This document shows, piece after piece, positions 12,124 through 23,240 of a DNA stretch of 64,000 nt. The position numbers were made by a program, and so were the translations under genes. Under the pieces are notes generated by a model. That model worked only from the letters and a program-made list of their open reading frames with translations. It did not search any database and was not told the DNA's origin. Source of the DNA: Eremomyces bilateralis CBS 781.70 (Eukaryota; Ascomycota; Dothideomycetes; Eremomycetales; Eremomycetaceae); NCBI RefSeq assembly GCF_010015585.1, contig NW_022985068.1, positions 1,691,911-1,755,910 of the forward strand. Direction: 5' to 3'. Each line of letters opens with the position of its first letter. Position 1 is the first letter of the stretch.

Positions 12124-13126
12124 ATGCCTTATCAGATCAAATTGGGACATCTATTCAATATGCTTGCATTTATCACCTTACTTTTGGGCCTCCTTGGGAG
12201 TTCGGTCTTCGCTGCCGCAATACACCGTGTCAATAGTGTCACCAGTGATCCTTCTCGTGGCGGCAAGGTCATCCATGAGCTGTCCGAGAAGTACGTTGTA
12301 ATTCCCGCAATGTGAGTCCGCTAGATCTAGGTCATCCGTGCTTGACTCATTTCAGTCAGGTGGAAGGGACAGATCTACAAGGACGGGCCGGAGGTCACGC
12401 TCTACGGGGACTCATTGACGCAAATCATCGAGTATGTTGAGCTGAAGAATCCCAACTACAGCACCGACTTTCCCCCGGGCAAAGACTACTCCCCGGGCAA
12501 AGACTTTCCCCCAGGGACGGACTTCCCCACAGGCACCGACTTCCCCGACAAGGTTACACCAGCAATCGCTCTAGAGGGCCAGCCTGGTCGTACCGAGGAT
12601 AGCGCAGATGTATGTAGGCCGTCCCACTTCTTTGAACCACGTTCTCAAATCTGCTGTTGGAATCATTCGGCCCTGATCACGTCTGCTAACTTCAATCCGT
12701 AAGGATCCCACTAATGATACAGCTATCGTCTGTGGGGGCCGCACGCAGATGTCCCAGGAGGTCACTGTACCTACAAACGGTCCTTGTCCTTGGGTCCTCT
12801 GCGGTTTACCATGGGCTGAAGTCGGGCCCATCAAGGACGGCATAGACTACATGAAAGATAAATTGAAAAGCAATGTGGTGTACATGGAGACTGGGACGAA
12901 GGGGCAATGCTTTCGAGCCACTTGTTCATACGATTCGGCTATCTATATCTGCACGGAAAAGGACACTTCTCAAAGTGTCCCTTACACCGTGATCGCTGGA
13001 ATGGCAGAGCTGATACTCACAAGGTGCGCCATTGGTAGTTCTACAGGCATAGTTAAAGGCACGAACTTTGATCTGTCAGGGGCTTTTGGGGTGCGAGTTC
13101 ACCGTAATCTAGGACCCTATTGTTGA
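12124..13126 (+). CDS. Secreted eight-cysteine protein, copy 2, with Pro-Gly repeat
   Basis: Exons 12124-12311, 12360-12609 and 12704-13126, 286 residues, phase closed. The last intron has a perfect TGCTAAC branch site at 12684-12690. Signal peptide near residues 13-32 (MLAFITLLLGLLGSSVFA); ATG 12160 is an alternative start that aligns with copy 1. Matching blocks: VTSDPSRGGKVIHE, WKGQIYKDGPEVTLYGD, and an eight-Cys C-terminal domain with GQCFRATCSYDSAIYIC. Intron positions and phases (2, then 0) equal copy 1. The spacer is longer than in copy 1 and holds about five repeats of a six-residue unit, D-F/Y-P/S-x-G-K/T (12466-12553). Function unknown; the secretion signal and Cys pattern make an extracellular or host-interaction role plausible but unproven. 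Confidence 0.85.
12466..12553 (+). repeat. Hexapeptide-coding minisatellite in secreted paralog 2
   Basis: Imperfect 18-bp units encoding variants of DFPPGK / DYSPGK / DFPPGT / DFPTGT / DFPDK. Whole units change protein length by six residues without frameshift. The matching stretch of copy 1 has no such array, so the repeat expanded after the duplication or was lost in copy 1. Confidence 0.8.
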
Positions 13127-13882
13127 AAGCCGGTCAGTGGCACGCTACACAGCTGATGAAGGACACCAGGCCAAAAATGAAGAGGATTGGGACGAGCTAA
13201 TCGGTGATACGCTATACAGCTCATGAAAAGGAGGCAGACAGGCTAGAAGGTGAAGGAGTCTGGGTCGGAATTCTATGAATATCTTAGGATTTAAGGAAGA
13301 TATAGGCACGGTGAATATAACTCGGGTGGTGGAGTACCCAAGTACCGTATACAGCTCACCACCCAAGGCCGCGACCTTAGGAATAGAATCAAAAGTCTGG
13401 AGTTTGCTGTCCATTGCTTTGGTGAATGGGTGGCTGCGACACATTGATAAAATGATCCATGAAATGCTCCAGGAAAAAAATCGACAATACAATTAGTAGA
13501 ATGAACACTGTCCAGACGCACGTCTAGCTACTGGTATTTTCCCTGCTCCGGAAAGCGAATCGCAAGTAACTCGAACATTGTAGGCAGAACATTAGGAATG
13601 GCGATCAAACCATCCATCTCGATCCTCGAAATCGGAAACTGGGGATATCTCAAAACAGCCATCGGAAAAAGAAAAACTGGCTGGGAAACAAGAAGAGTAT
13701 AACAAGCTGTTCGGTTTCAAACCGAGAGAAGAAAAGGGGGATCCCACCCAAAAACAGCAACGAAGCGCTTTTAGGTATCATAGAAAAGACCGAAGAATGC
13801 TTTTGTCATATCGCATCCCGATATCGTTCACCCATCATCCATCATTCCAGTCATCATCCGATCGTCCATAAATACCATCAAA
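13127..13882. other. Intergenic, convergent
   Basis: Between the plus-strand secreted gene and the minus-strand 806-residue gene, so it holds two 3' ends. Purine-rich (A/G) on the plus strand about 13640-13750. No gene seen. Confidence 0.5.
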
Positions 13883-16303
13883 TCAGTCACGGCGGCTGAA
13901 TGCCACATCTCGCTCAAACGTCCCCCGCCTTCCCCTCCCCCTCCTCTCATCCTCCCTATCCCTCTCCCTTTCCCTCTCCCTCTCCCTCTCTCTCCGATCC
14001 CCTCGCACACTATCCCTCCTTGACACCGTACTCTTCCCACTCCTCAAGCTACTCCCGGGGACATACGCCTGGCTCCCCTCGCCCCGCGTGCTGTTCGCGA
14101 TCACCAAGTTCGCCAAGTCCCCGTCTAGCCGCTCCAGGCTAATCTGCTTCCCATCCACCTCCATGTTGAATCCTCGCGTCACGTCGATCTGCATCTTCAC
14201 CACTTCACCTCCGCCCGGCCCTACTGTCCGCGTCGAGACTGACGCCGTGTCATCCCGATCGCTTTCCCTCTCCCTCTCCCTCTCCCTCTCCCTTTCACGA
14301 TCACGGTCCCGTTCTCGATCCCGGTTCTTTTCTCGATCCCAGTCTCGGTCTCGGTCCCGGTCCCGCCGATCCTCCCGGTCCCGCTCGCGCCGGACCCTCC
14401 TCTCACGTTCGCCTCGACTCGACCCACTCGCTTTACTCCGCGACGTAGCCGTCGTCTCCCCCGCCTCGCTCCGCTCCGCACCAGCTCGCGACCCCCGTCG
14501 CCGCGGTGCAGGGCTATCGCCCATGGTGCCGGTTGTGTTGCGGAGTGCGCGCTCCGTGAGCGGGAGCGGGCGGCCCCGTGTGCCGACCGCCGAAACGTTC
14601 GCGTTGGCGCGGGCTTGGTAGGCCTCGACCTGGTCGGCGCGCAGGGTGAGGTCGTCGTCCGGGGAGGGAGAGTCCAAGTCGTCGTCGAGGTCGCGGGCGT
14701 AGTCGAGGGCGCGTTCGCGGGCTTCGCGGGCGATGCGCGCGCGGCGGCGCTGCTCGTCGTGGCTAGCGTAGCTGAGGCGGCGGCCGGTGCGGGGGTTCTC
14801 GACGGTGACGCGGGCGGAGCCGGAGGAGGTGGTGTAGGAAGTGGAGGGGGCCTTGGTGCCGGAGGAGGCGAGGGAGGGGCGGCGGTGGGATGATGTTCGG
14901 GAGCGGGAGGAAGGGGTGGCGGTAGAGCGGGAGGAGGTGTGGAAGAGTTCGAGGTCGCGGGCGCGTTCGGTGGTGGGGTCGACGGAGGTGTAGGAGGGAG
15001 GGGGTTCGGGGTATGGAATCTGGAGAAAGGGAGATTGTGTGGCGGAGGTGGGCATGTCCATGACGGAGGCGGGGGGACGGGCGACGCCGCGCATACTCAG
15101 ACCCACACCTTGCGTAATGATCGGAGGGTAAGCAGGGGTTCGACTCGCTGGGTGTCGTGGCGGAGGCATCATCCTCTGGTCTAAGTCTTCGCCGTCGCTA
15201 TCGTCGTACTCATCCTCGTAGTCCTCCGACGTGGTCTGGGAGTCGGTCTCGGACTCCGGGGGTGCGATAGCCGCGTAATTCGGTTGACGGGCGCTGATTG
15301 TTTTGGAAATAGGAGCGGAGAGGGGGCCCGGCTCATACGGATTGTCTTGAACGACTAACGCAGGCGGTTTGGGCTTTCGTGCCGACAATGTTGGCTCGGT
15401 CTGCATGTGTGGAAGACCAGGTCGCAATTTCTCGTACGGAGGCGGAGCATATCCATATGGTGACTGCGAATGCGACATATTTTGTGGATATATCGGCGCG
15501 TTGGAGTCGTAGTAACCAGCGTACGCCGCAGTACCAGCCGACCGCGAGGGTGGTGGCCCTCCTCTCTGATAAGTCGAACTTCTCGTAGAGCCATGTGTTG
15601 CGTTTGTGAAGTAGTCGACTGGTGACATCCCCGAATGATAGCTCATTGGTCTTGCCGTCCGCGCAGCAGACGTCGACCGTCGCCTTGGAGGCGGCATCGA
15701 ATTCTCTACTATACTCTCTCGACGGGATGGCCTTGACTGCGGCGACGGAGGCTCTCCACCTGATTGCTGTGATATCCGCGGTCTGGCTGACGTTTGCATG
15801 GTCGTCGATAGTCGTCGCGCGGTTGGTCGATCGCGTCGCTCGTCCACTTCTGCCTCTCCTACTTTCGATGGGGCGGGACGGCCTCGAACCGACGAAGCTC
15901 TTGCAGGCGGTTTCGCGGGCGATGTTCCACCGGCCTTGACCGTACCGGTGCTGCTCGTATTGGCGGATGTATTCTGTCGCACGGTCGCAGGAGCGCGGCG
16001 CCGGGGACTTGAATCGGGTGCAGCTTGTGTCTTCGAAGGACGTCTTGGCTTCTTCACATTCATGCTTTTAACAGAATCCGCACTACTGGCGGTCGGTGCA
16101 GTATGATTCGAATACCCTGACTCGCTGGAAAGGTCGGTGGCAGCGCTAGGAGTAGGTTTCCTTGCGGCCTTGGTTTCCTTGTCCGACCTTGATGGGGCCG
16201 ATTTTTGCGATGAAGACTTGGAGGCGGCTCGTCGGGCGTCCTCGTCATCGGAGCAGTCCTCCACCCTGGCCTGATAAGGCCGGGAGTTGGGAGTGTCCGC
16301 CAT
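13883..16303 (-). CDS. Large disordered Ser/Arg/Pro-rich protein with RE/RD tracts
   Basis: Single uninterrupted 806-residue frame, ATG at 16303 (MADTPNSRPYQARVEDCSDD). Nearly all of it looks disordered: Ser/Pro/Arg-rich to about residue 330, acidic EDYEDEYDDSDGEDLDQ near 360, and a short charged helical segment DEQRRRARIAREARERALDY around 540. Two Arg-Glu/Arg-Asp tracts lie at about 650-700 and 765-785. Between them is the only segment that looks folded (VKMQIDVTRGFNMEVDGKQ and following, about 720-755). RE/RD-rich proteins are often nuclear and RNA-associated, but no RRM or other named domain is visible, so I assign no function. The long GC-rich frame makes coding status secure; a spliced 5' extension is not excluded. 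Confidence 0.8.
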   Translation of the reverse strand: MADTPNSRPYQARVEDCSDDEDARRAASKSSSQKSAPSRSDKETKAARKPTPSAATDLSSESGYSNHTAPTASSADSVKSMNVKKPRRPSKTQAAPDSSPRRRAPATVRQNTSANTSSTGTVKAGGTSPAKPPARASSVRGRPAPSKVGEAEVDERRDRPTARRLSTTMQTSARPRISQQSGGEPPSPQSRPSRRESIVENSMPPPRRRSTSAARTARPMSYHSGMSPVDYFTNATHGSTRSSTYQRGGPPPSRSAGTAAYAGYYDSNAPIYPQNMSHSQSPYGYAPPPYEKLRPGLPHMQTEPTLSARKPKPPALVVQDNPYEPGPLSAPISKTISARQPNYAAIAPPESETDSQTTSEDYEDEYDDSDGEDLDQRMMPPPRHPASRTPAYPPIITQGVGLSMRGVARPPASVMDMPTSATQSPFLQIPYPEPPPSYTSVDPTTERARDLELFHTSSRSTATPSSRSRTSSHRRPSLASSGTKAPSTSYTTSSGSARVTVENPRTGRRLSYASHDEQRRRARIAREARERALDYARDLDDDLDSPSPDDDLTLRADQVEAYQARANANVSAVGTRGRPLPLTERALRNTTGTMGDSPAPRRRGSRAGAERSEAGETTATSRSKASGSSRGERERRVRRERDREDRRDRDRDRDWDREKNRDRERDRDRERERERERERESDRDDTASVSTRTVGPGGGEVVKMQIDVTRGFNMEVDGKQISLERLDGDLANLVIANSTRGEGSQAYVPGSSLRSGKSTVSRRDSVRGDRRERERERERERDREDERRGRGRRGTFERDVAFSRRD
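13930..14000. repeat. CT-rich hexanucleotide microsatellite (coding)
   Basis: Plus strand shows repeated CCCTCT/CCCTTT units; on the coding minus strand they encode the alternating Arg-Glu tract near the C-terminus of the 806-residue protein. A second such array lies at about 14262-14295. Confidence 0.7.
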
Positions 16304-19300
16304 TTCTGGAAATGAGCGGATGGGCCGTCCGTAGAGCGTTTGAATATATTTCCCGGGACACAGATAAGGTGTAGGAGGGTTAGGAACTCGAAGGGCGACG
16401 TCGATGGGTGGGTAATGGGTATGATTTGGAGAGCCGGGGCGGGCAAAGCGGGAAGAAGCGCAAGAGCACCAAAAAAAAGTCCCGAGTTGGGCACCACTAT
16501 GACCGGGGTTGTTGGTTCCACTAAGGAAAACGATAACAGCAGAAAGCTGCTAAAGTGCTCGAGTACTTCGTTTAGTCGCAAGAAAGGATGGAGATTTTGG
16601 ATGCGAATAAGGCTTGTTTTCACCAGGAACGCGACCGAGGATGCCGCAAGTCTCCCAAATGCTCCGGAGTGCAGTGCAGACCGTGACAGCGGGAAGATGC
16701 GCAGTTCCGTCCTGAGGACTCCTGATTTTCGTGCCGATACGGAAGACTGGCGGGTTGGTGGCGCTCGTGTGGAGTAAAAATAACGGCGCGGGATTCAACT
16801 TTCAAGGGTGCCACAAAAGATGAAGGTTGCGTCACAAGACGATTTTGGTCCCTCTGGCATTCGAGGATGACCTCGCAATGGGAACAATGGTGTGTAGGGT
16901 CGCGCGATCGAGAAGATCAAGTGCAGCAACGCGAACGAAGAAGCTAAAGCGCACAGTGCTTAGGAATTCCAAGGCAGTGAAGGACACATGAAGCTGGTGC
17001 CTTGAACGAGATTGTCGTGCGAATCAAGAGGCGGCAAGGAGACCGAAGGATTCCTCGATCGTCCCATTTAGAGGCCCAAAGCGGTAATCATGTGGTTCCC
17101 AAGTTACGGCGGCCGACCCATTGTTGGATGAGACAGTCAGATGTTTGGACGTTGCTCCTCAGCAACGACAGGAACTAGGCTGAAGGGTCCCGGAGGGTAT
17201 GTCTGAGCACGGATAGTTCAGACGTCCGATTCCGCGACCACGGTTCGAATCCGGAGGTTAGAGGTTGATATAGGCGAGAACCCGGAGTTGTTCGTAGTAT
17301 AGTGGAGATGAGATGAGATGATAATGGTCAAGAATAAGGCAAGTAATAATTCGAAGGGATACGAAGGGGAATCAAGTAATAATCGGGAGTCTCGAGGGCT
17401 TAATCGTGGCGGAGCAGGACGGGGGGAGGTCTCGGATTCTCGTGAAGACGAGCGGGAGAGGGAGAGAGGAGAAGGAAGGGTAGAATTTTGGAGAGCTGGG
17501 GGGAGATTGGGATGGATGGATGGATGCCTGGACAGAGCCAGAGGAGGGCTGCTGCATGCGAAGGCAGCCAGTAGGATAGGTATGGTATATGATAGTATCA
17601 ATGTGCACTTATGCAGTAGGTTTAACTTGCTGCCTGTCTTGACTGACCATACTGAACGTTGATGATGATGGGATAGAGTAAGCAGTAAACGGTCGATAGC
17701 ATGAAACCGCTATGGGGTAGATCTCGGAGTGGAATCCGGAAGAAAAGGAAAACCAAAAAGCTGATACAGTCCGGCGCGGGCCTTAGCCTGTAGATATTAT
17801 TATTCCGAATCCTCCTCCGTATTCCACACTTCTCGTTGTTGGATTGGCATCCATCGGAGGGTTGGGTGCCAATGAGAAAAGAGCTGATCCAAATGGGCTG
17901 CAACGAGATGAGATCCTCGTATGAGTCGACGGTTTGTGTTTCCAGTTTCCAATTCGACGAGGATCGATGCCCTTCCACATTTTTCCTCCGTGTGGCAGGT
18001 TTGGATGGACGGCCTGACTCCGATTTCCTTGCTCTGCTTAAAGTACTACCCTCTCAGTCAGATTCCAGTGACCCTCGCATATATCCCAATTCTCCTTCCC
18101 TGAAAACCATCAAGTCGTCTCCACGATCTCTCGTTGTGGTCAGTCGTCATACTCTACCCCTCCTATCGTTCACTCGCTCGCTCGGGACCCGGGAGCTAGC
18201 CGCACCATCAGAGACCGTTGGAATCGTCCATCCTCGTGGAGGCGTGGGTCATCTGTTGGGCTGATGCTGTTGGGCACGATGGTGGTATCCACAGTTCCCA
18301 TGTTCATGTCCTTACCCGATCACAAGGTAAAAGGATGGGGATGATCACTACGATTGCTATCACGTCTCAACCGTCAACGTGCACCTTTGTTCCCCCTTCA
18401 TCCCTCAACTTCCTGTCGCGCCCTCGCGCTACCACATGCACGAGAGATGAGCAATATCAATTGTCCCGGAACTATATCAGCCCGTGGAAGGGCGACCCTC
18501 CCACTCATGCCCAACGGTCATCCACGGCATGGAAGGCCGAGCAACGCCAGCAGGGATATCCGCTGTATGCTCGATATTGATATCCTTTCCCTTCCCATTT
18601 CATCCCGATGTATTCATCACTCGACTCCCGCCCGGCTATTTCTCTCTTCCTCTATCCATTGTGCCTACACGCAGCCGCTCGATAGCTCGGTTGCGTAACC
18701 ACATGTCAAACCATTCCTTGAGGGTAGGCAAATGAAACGGTAGGGATACGGAAAATCGTGAGATGCTGTGTAACTGTATCGACCAGGGAATTTTGGCAAC
18801 GTCTCGTCCAGTCGATGCGGATGCCCGGGATGATGCTGCTGCGGCATTTCAAGGGCGACTTGTGAGTGGATGACAGGATGGGTTGAGTAGGTTGCCTTGG
18901 CCATGATACCACTCAGCAACCCGTTGTCAGAGTCACAGGGAAGCAATGTTGAATATCTGCAAACTGAACGAGTCATTATTATATCTTTTCCTTGGAGTCT
19001 CACTACATTCACATTGAAATCTCACGATGCCGAATCCCTACCGCGCGAGAAGGGTATTCCTAGTCTCGGAGATGGCTTCGATATGAACAACCCCTCTTCG
19101 CTTCGGTGCATAATATGATTTCCATCCGCTGAAATTCTCACAATCTTACCCTCGTCCCTTCTTCCTCCGCGAGGCCGACAGGGGCATCCTGGCCTTTAAG
19201 GCTGGGCGCTATCTTTGGTTGATTCCTCGCCTGAAAACCGTGCTTCGTGAAGTCTGGATTTCTCTCGTCGCCTGGTCCTGTCGGAAATCATATCCTCAGC

Positions 19301-20684
19301 CCATGTTCGGGTTCAGCTCGCCTTCAACTACTTCAAGCCCGTCCTTTTAAGACCCCGTGGGACATTTTGTGGCCGGAAAGGCGGTTTTGTCAAGTGTGCA
19401 TAAGCGCGAAATGTCTTCGGTATAGAGGGGTGGGATGACGACAGCGGGGGAGGTTATTGGACGGACAGAAAGGCTCCCATCTGCATCTCAAGATGTGAGC
19501 AGTGAGTTCGACGGCTACGATCTAGACTTAATCCGGCGATGAGTCGAACTTCGACTCCGAGGTTTCCAAGTGATCCATCATCTAAGGTCGAGGTCGGGGA
19601 ATTGTGGGAGGATGCGGCGATCAATACGGCGGTGGTGCGTACAGATGCGATATGATATACGATTGGTATCACAATCGAGCTACTTTTCCGGCTTGCCCAT
19701 CACAGATCCATACCCGAAATCAGGCACTCTTGGCCCAGGGCGAGCATCCCGATCGAACTCCCGAACCTACAGCGACGAGAAGAGAGCATGGGGAGCTCTG
19801 TATTCCGGCATGGGCCGAGTGATTGGCCGTCGCGTTACCTACTCCCTTTTGTGACACTATAGACCGTTCCACGATCCTTCACCGCTCTTTTGTGATTTGT
19901 AGCTCATCGCAACATTAAGACGGGGGATGGAAGTTCATGCTGAAGTAAAGTCATCCAACTCGCTGCAGTAGATGCAGTGCGACTGATCCAGACCCGCAAC
20001 GTACATCGACATTGCTGAAGGGTATCTGATCGCAGACATACCAGGTGGCCGCGCCACACAATCGTCAAATTCCCCAGCCGTGACACCACCGCGCAGCAAG
20101 GGAGACATGCAGCGCGTCGCATCACGTCGCCTCACCCAACAAAGCCACTAGCGCGCCTTGATCGAGATGTCCTGGATGCGGCTCAAGTTCTTTGGGCAGC
20201 CATCCATAGACTCCACTGCCGTAACGAAAACGCGGCTCACCATCGGTTCGTCGACCGCCGGCCACGTCGAATATAGACCTGAGCCGCACGGCAGCCCTCT
20301 GGCTCCTTCCGACGCAGGAACGGATCCCAGAGATGCGGGAATAATGAGTCACTGTACTGAGGTGAAGACATAGATATTTCTGTTGTCGCTTTAGGAAGGG
20401 CAAACGTAAGCATAACGGCCAGCAACTGTCGACGTGGAAGAGGCGTGCTGCCCGGTCCATAAATAGGAAGCCAAAGGTCAACACTGCTGCGTTCGATTAT
20501 CGATATGACAAGGGTGAGAGCATGACACGTGCCGGCAACCGGTTGATCATTTCTGAGTCTGCGTCTAACATGGTGGTATATCACAAACGGACTTTTGATA
20601 GTGAGACACGCTCCCATATCCTGGTAGCACAACGTCCCGAAATGCTTGACCTTCATCATGCGCAAAGCATACAACATCAGCACA
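16304..20684. other. Gene-poor 4.4-kb interval
   Basis: Between the start of the 806-residue gene (minus) and the 3' end of arginyl-tRNA synthetase (minus). All frames are under 190 codons, overlap on both strands and show no family resemblance. A purine-rich stretch lies at 17430-17480. The frames at 20122-20683 directly follow the synthetase stop and are most likely its 3' UTR. No tRNA fold could be completed around the GGTTCGAATCC at 17244-17254. Confidence 0.45.
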
Positions 20685-22938
20685 TCACATCCTAAGCGTC
20701 GATTAGCTCATCATTTCCACTTGTTAGCCGCACTGGTAAGACCCACCTGTCCAGCGGCGTCAACCCCAACAGCCTCATTCCGTTGCCCAACACTTGCCTC
20801 GCTGCCACGTACAGCGCCATCCTCGCCACCTTCAGATTCTCCTCGCTGCCGACCACCTGCAGATGGTCGTAACTCGAACTGAGCGAATGCGTCATCCGGA
20901 AGAGGTAGGTGAGAACCGTGATCGGTTCCAGCGTGCGCATGGTGTTGAAGAACACGTCGGGCCATTGGGCGAGCATGCGGACTAGGTGGATGGCGTGGGT
21001 CTCTGTGAGGAGAGAGAGGTCGGCGGAGAGGAGTGCATCCTGAGGCACGGACGCTTTCCGAAGGATGGAGGTGAGACGAGCGTGGGCGTATTGGAGGTAG
21101 GGACCAGTATCCCCCTCGAAGGAGGTCATGCGGTCCATATCGAAGTGGTAGTTGTTGATCCTGTGACGTGTGAGCGGATCTTTCAGCAACAGAAGGGGTC
21201 AAGTAAGTGATCTATACCTCTTCCCGGTCATGTCCTGGACCATGACGGCCGAAATGCCAAGAATATCGGCCGTCCGGGTGGGATCTTCGACTTGCGCGTA
21301 CTTATCCTCGTTCGACCTCATCACCTCGTGCATCTTGTCGCCGACGTCTCGGAGGATATCGTCCAAGAACTTCGCTGTGCCTTTCCTAGTGCTCATGCCC
21401 AGGACCATTCCGAAGTTGATATGGACGCACTTCTCCGCAATCTCCTTGAGACCCATGGCATCAACTATCTTGAAGAGCTGCGCAAGATGCAGGTCCTGCT
21501 GGCTGGCGACGACGTAGATCATCTTGTCGAAATGGAACTTGTCATATCGCTCCATCATGGCCCCGATATCTCTGGTCAGATACAAACTTGTGCCATCCTT
21601 CTTCTTGACGATCGCTTTGCCAAGCTTCTTGCTGTATTTCGTCAAGTCGACAATGACGGCCCCGTCGCTGTTCTCGCTGACTTTCTGGTCCTCCATGATT
21701 TTCGCTGCCTTGTCCATGCTCTCGTCTTTTACCTGGCTCTCACCGGAGTACTCGTCGTAGTTGATATTTAGTCGAGCATAGGTCTGCTTATACTTGGTGA
21801 TGCTGAGATCTCGGAACCTCCTCCAGACGCCCAGAGCATGGTCGTCTCCATCGACCATGCGCTTGAAGTACTTCCGGGCCTGCTCGTCGATGCCTTCATC
21901 TTGGATCTTCTGCAACTCCGCCTCGGCTTCTGATGCAGACTCTCCTGCGGTTTTGGCCGCGGTGATCTTCTCTTTCAGTGCCTTCATCTTCTCTCCCTCC
22001 TCGTGCGCAATTGCGCTGACCTTGACGTACACGTCATACAAATGACCAATCGGGTTCTCCAACAGCTTCTCTTCGCTGCCGAATTTCTCGAAACCCACCG
22101 CCAAAACGCCATACTGCTTACCCCAATCACCAAGGTAGTTCATCCGGATCACCTCCCAACCTGCGCCCTGGTACAAATTGGATAGGAAACCACCGATGAT
22201 TGTGCTTCGCAGATGCCCCGCGTGGAAAGGTTTCGCGATGTTTGGACTTGAGAACTCGACGATGATTTTCTTCGGTCCTTTCGACGGGTCGGACGCATCT
22301 TTCAACCCGAGGTTTTGATTCAGCCCGTAGGTCGCGCCATTCTTCAGGACTGACGGTACGACAAGCTTCGATAGCGGAAGGGCCTTGAAGAAGAATCGGA
22401 TGAATTGTCCAGCCACCAGCGGCTTCTCGATCAAAGGTGATTCGGGGAACTGGGACGCGATCTTCTCGGCCGTCTCTTGCGGTTTCATGCCCTTGATGCG
22501 GAGCGCGGCCGCCGGAAGCATGAGGTCGCCATTGTCCAAGGAGTTCGTCCAACTTATGGTGGGGAGGATTGTCTTTGCGTCAACCGAGACGATCGGAGAG
22601 ATCAAGGAGGCGATGTGGGAGCGGTAGATGTCGATGGGGTTGAGGGTTGGATAAGTGTTTGGGAGTTGCGGGACGGAATCGAGCCCGAAGTTCTTCAATG
22701 TGGAGGTCAGTTCCTCGACAGAGGTCGCATCTGATGCGTTGTTCGATGCCATGATGAAAGACCCAAAGGAGGAGATCGGTCTTCGGGGTTCTGTCTGCTT
22801 AGAAGAAAAGGTTCGGCAGAGGGTGAGGATTTGTGGTTTTGATATCAACGTGGGCCCACGATGAGTCAAAGGAAGGTAGATAGCTGAGCAAGCCTTGTAA
22901 GGGCAGAAAAGTCGATCCCAGATAGGTCTGGACAGCAT
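20685..22938 (-). CDS. Arginyl-tRNA synthetase, probably cytosolic and mitochondrial forms
   Basis: Class I synthetase charging tRNA-Arg. Exons 22938-21218, 21160-20747 and 20691-20685; introns 57 and 55 nt, 713 residues. The HIGH signature is HAGH (about 239-242, within SSPNIAKPFHAGHLRSTI). The KMSKS loop is replaced by MSTRKGT (about 515-521), as usual in ArgRS. The C-terminal anticodon-binding part includes SFEGDTGPYLQYAHARL and the family-typical end GLTPLDRM. The last coding exon is only seven bases (G ATG TGA). From ATG 22938 a basic, acid-free leader of 62 residues with RTFSS looks like a mitochondrial presequence. A second ATG at 22752 (MASNN) would give a 651-residue cytosolic form. 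The eS12 gene is divergent at 302 bp. Confidence 0.93.
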
Positions 22939-23240
22939 ATAAATTGGCCTAGCTTTCGAGCCAGCGAATTGACTCAAGGATTGCTCTAGACGTTGATATC
23001 TGTTTCTTAATTCCCCTCAATTCGCTGTTTGTCAATTGTCGCAGTGCATGTTGATCCATTTTCTACCGAACTTTTGCCGTTCACCCAAATCCGGATCACG
23101 TGCAAAAATCTTGGCGCTCGCTAATTTCCCACATCGTGGATTGTTGATCATCACCAACATCCTCACACTTTAACATCGAATCAATTCATTACAATCAGTC
23201 TCTTCGAGGATAATCCGACGAGTCTGATCAATCAATCAAC
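22939..23240. promoter_or_regulatory. Divergent promoter of ArgRS and RPS12
   Basis: 302 bp separate the outer ATG of arginyl-tRNA synthetase (minus) from the ATG of eS12 (plus). A palindromic CACGTG lies at 23097-23102 (context GATCACGTGCA), a Cbf1/bHLH-type site of a kind known in some fungal ribosomal-protein promoters. Its use here is inference. Confidence 0.6.

Noticed and set aside
17214-17262. GGTTCGAATCC resembling a tRNA T-loop
   Set aside because: Flanking bases do not pair into a T-stem, and no acceptor, D or anticodon arm could be laid out on either strand.
20237-20683. 148-codon minus-strand frame right after the ArgRS stop
   Set aside because: It lies where the ArgRS 3' UTR must be, and no splice chain to the next frame (20122-20484) kept a convincing protein. 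A few stretches look protein-like, so it is only mildly rejected.
22939-22977. Extended ArgRS start at 22977
   Set aside because: That codon is TTG; the first in-frame ATG is 22938.
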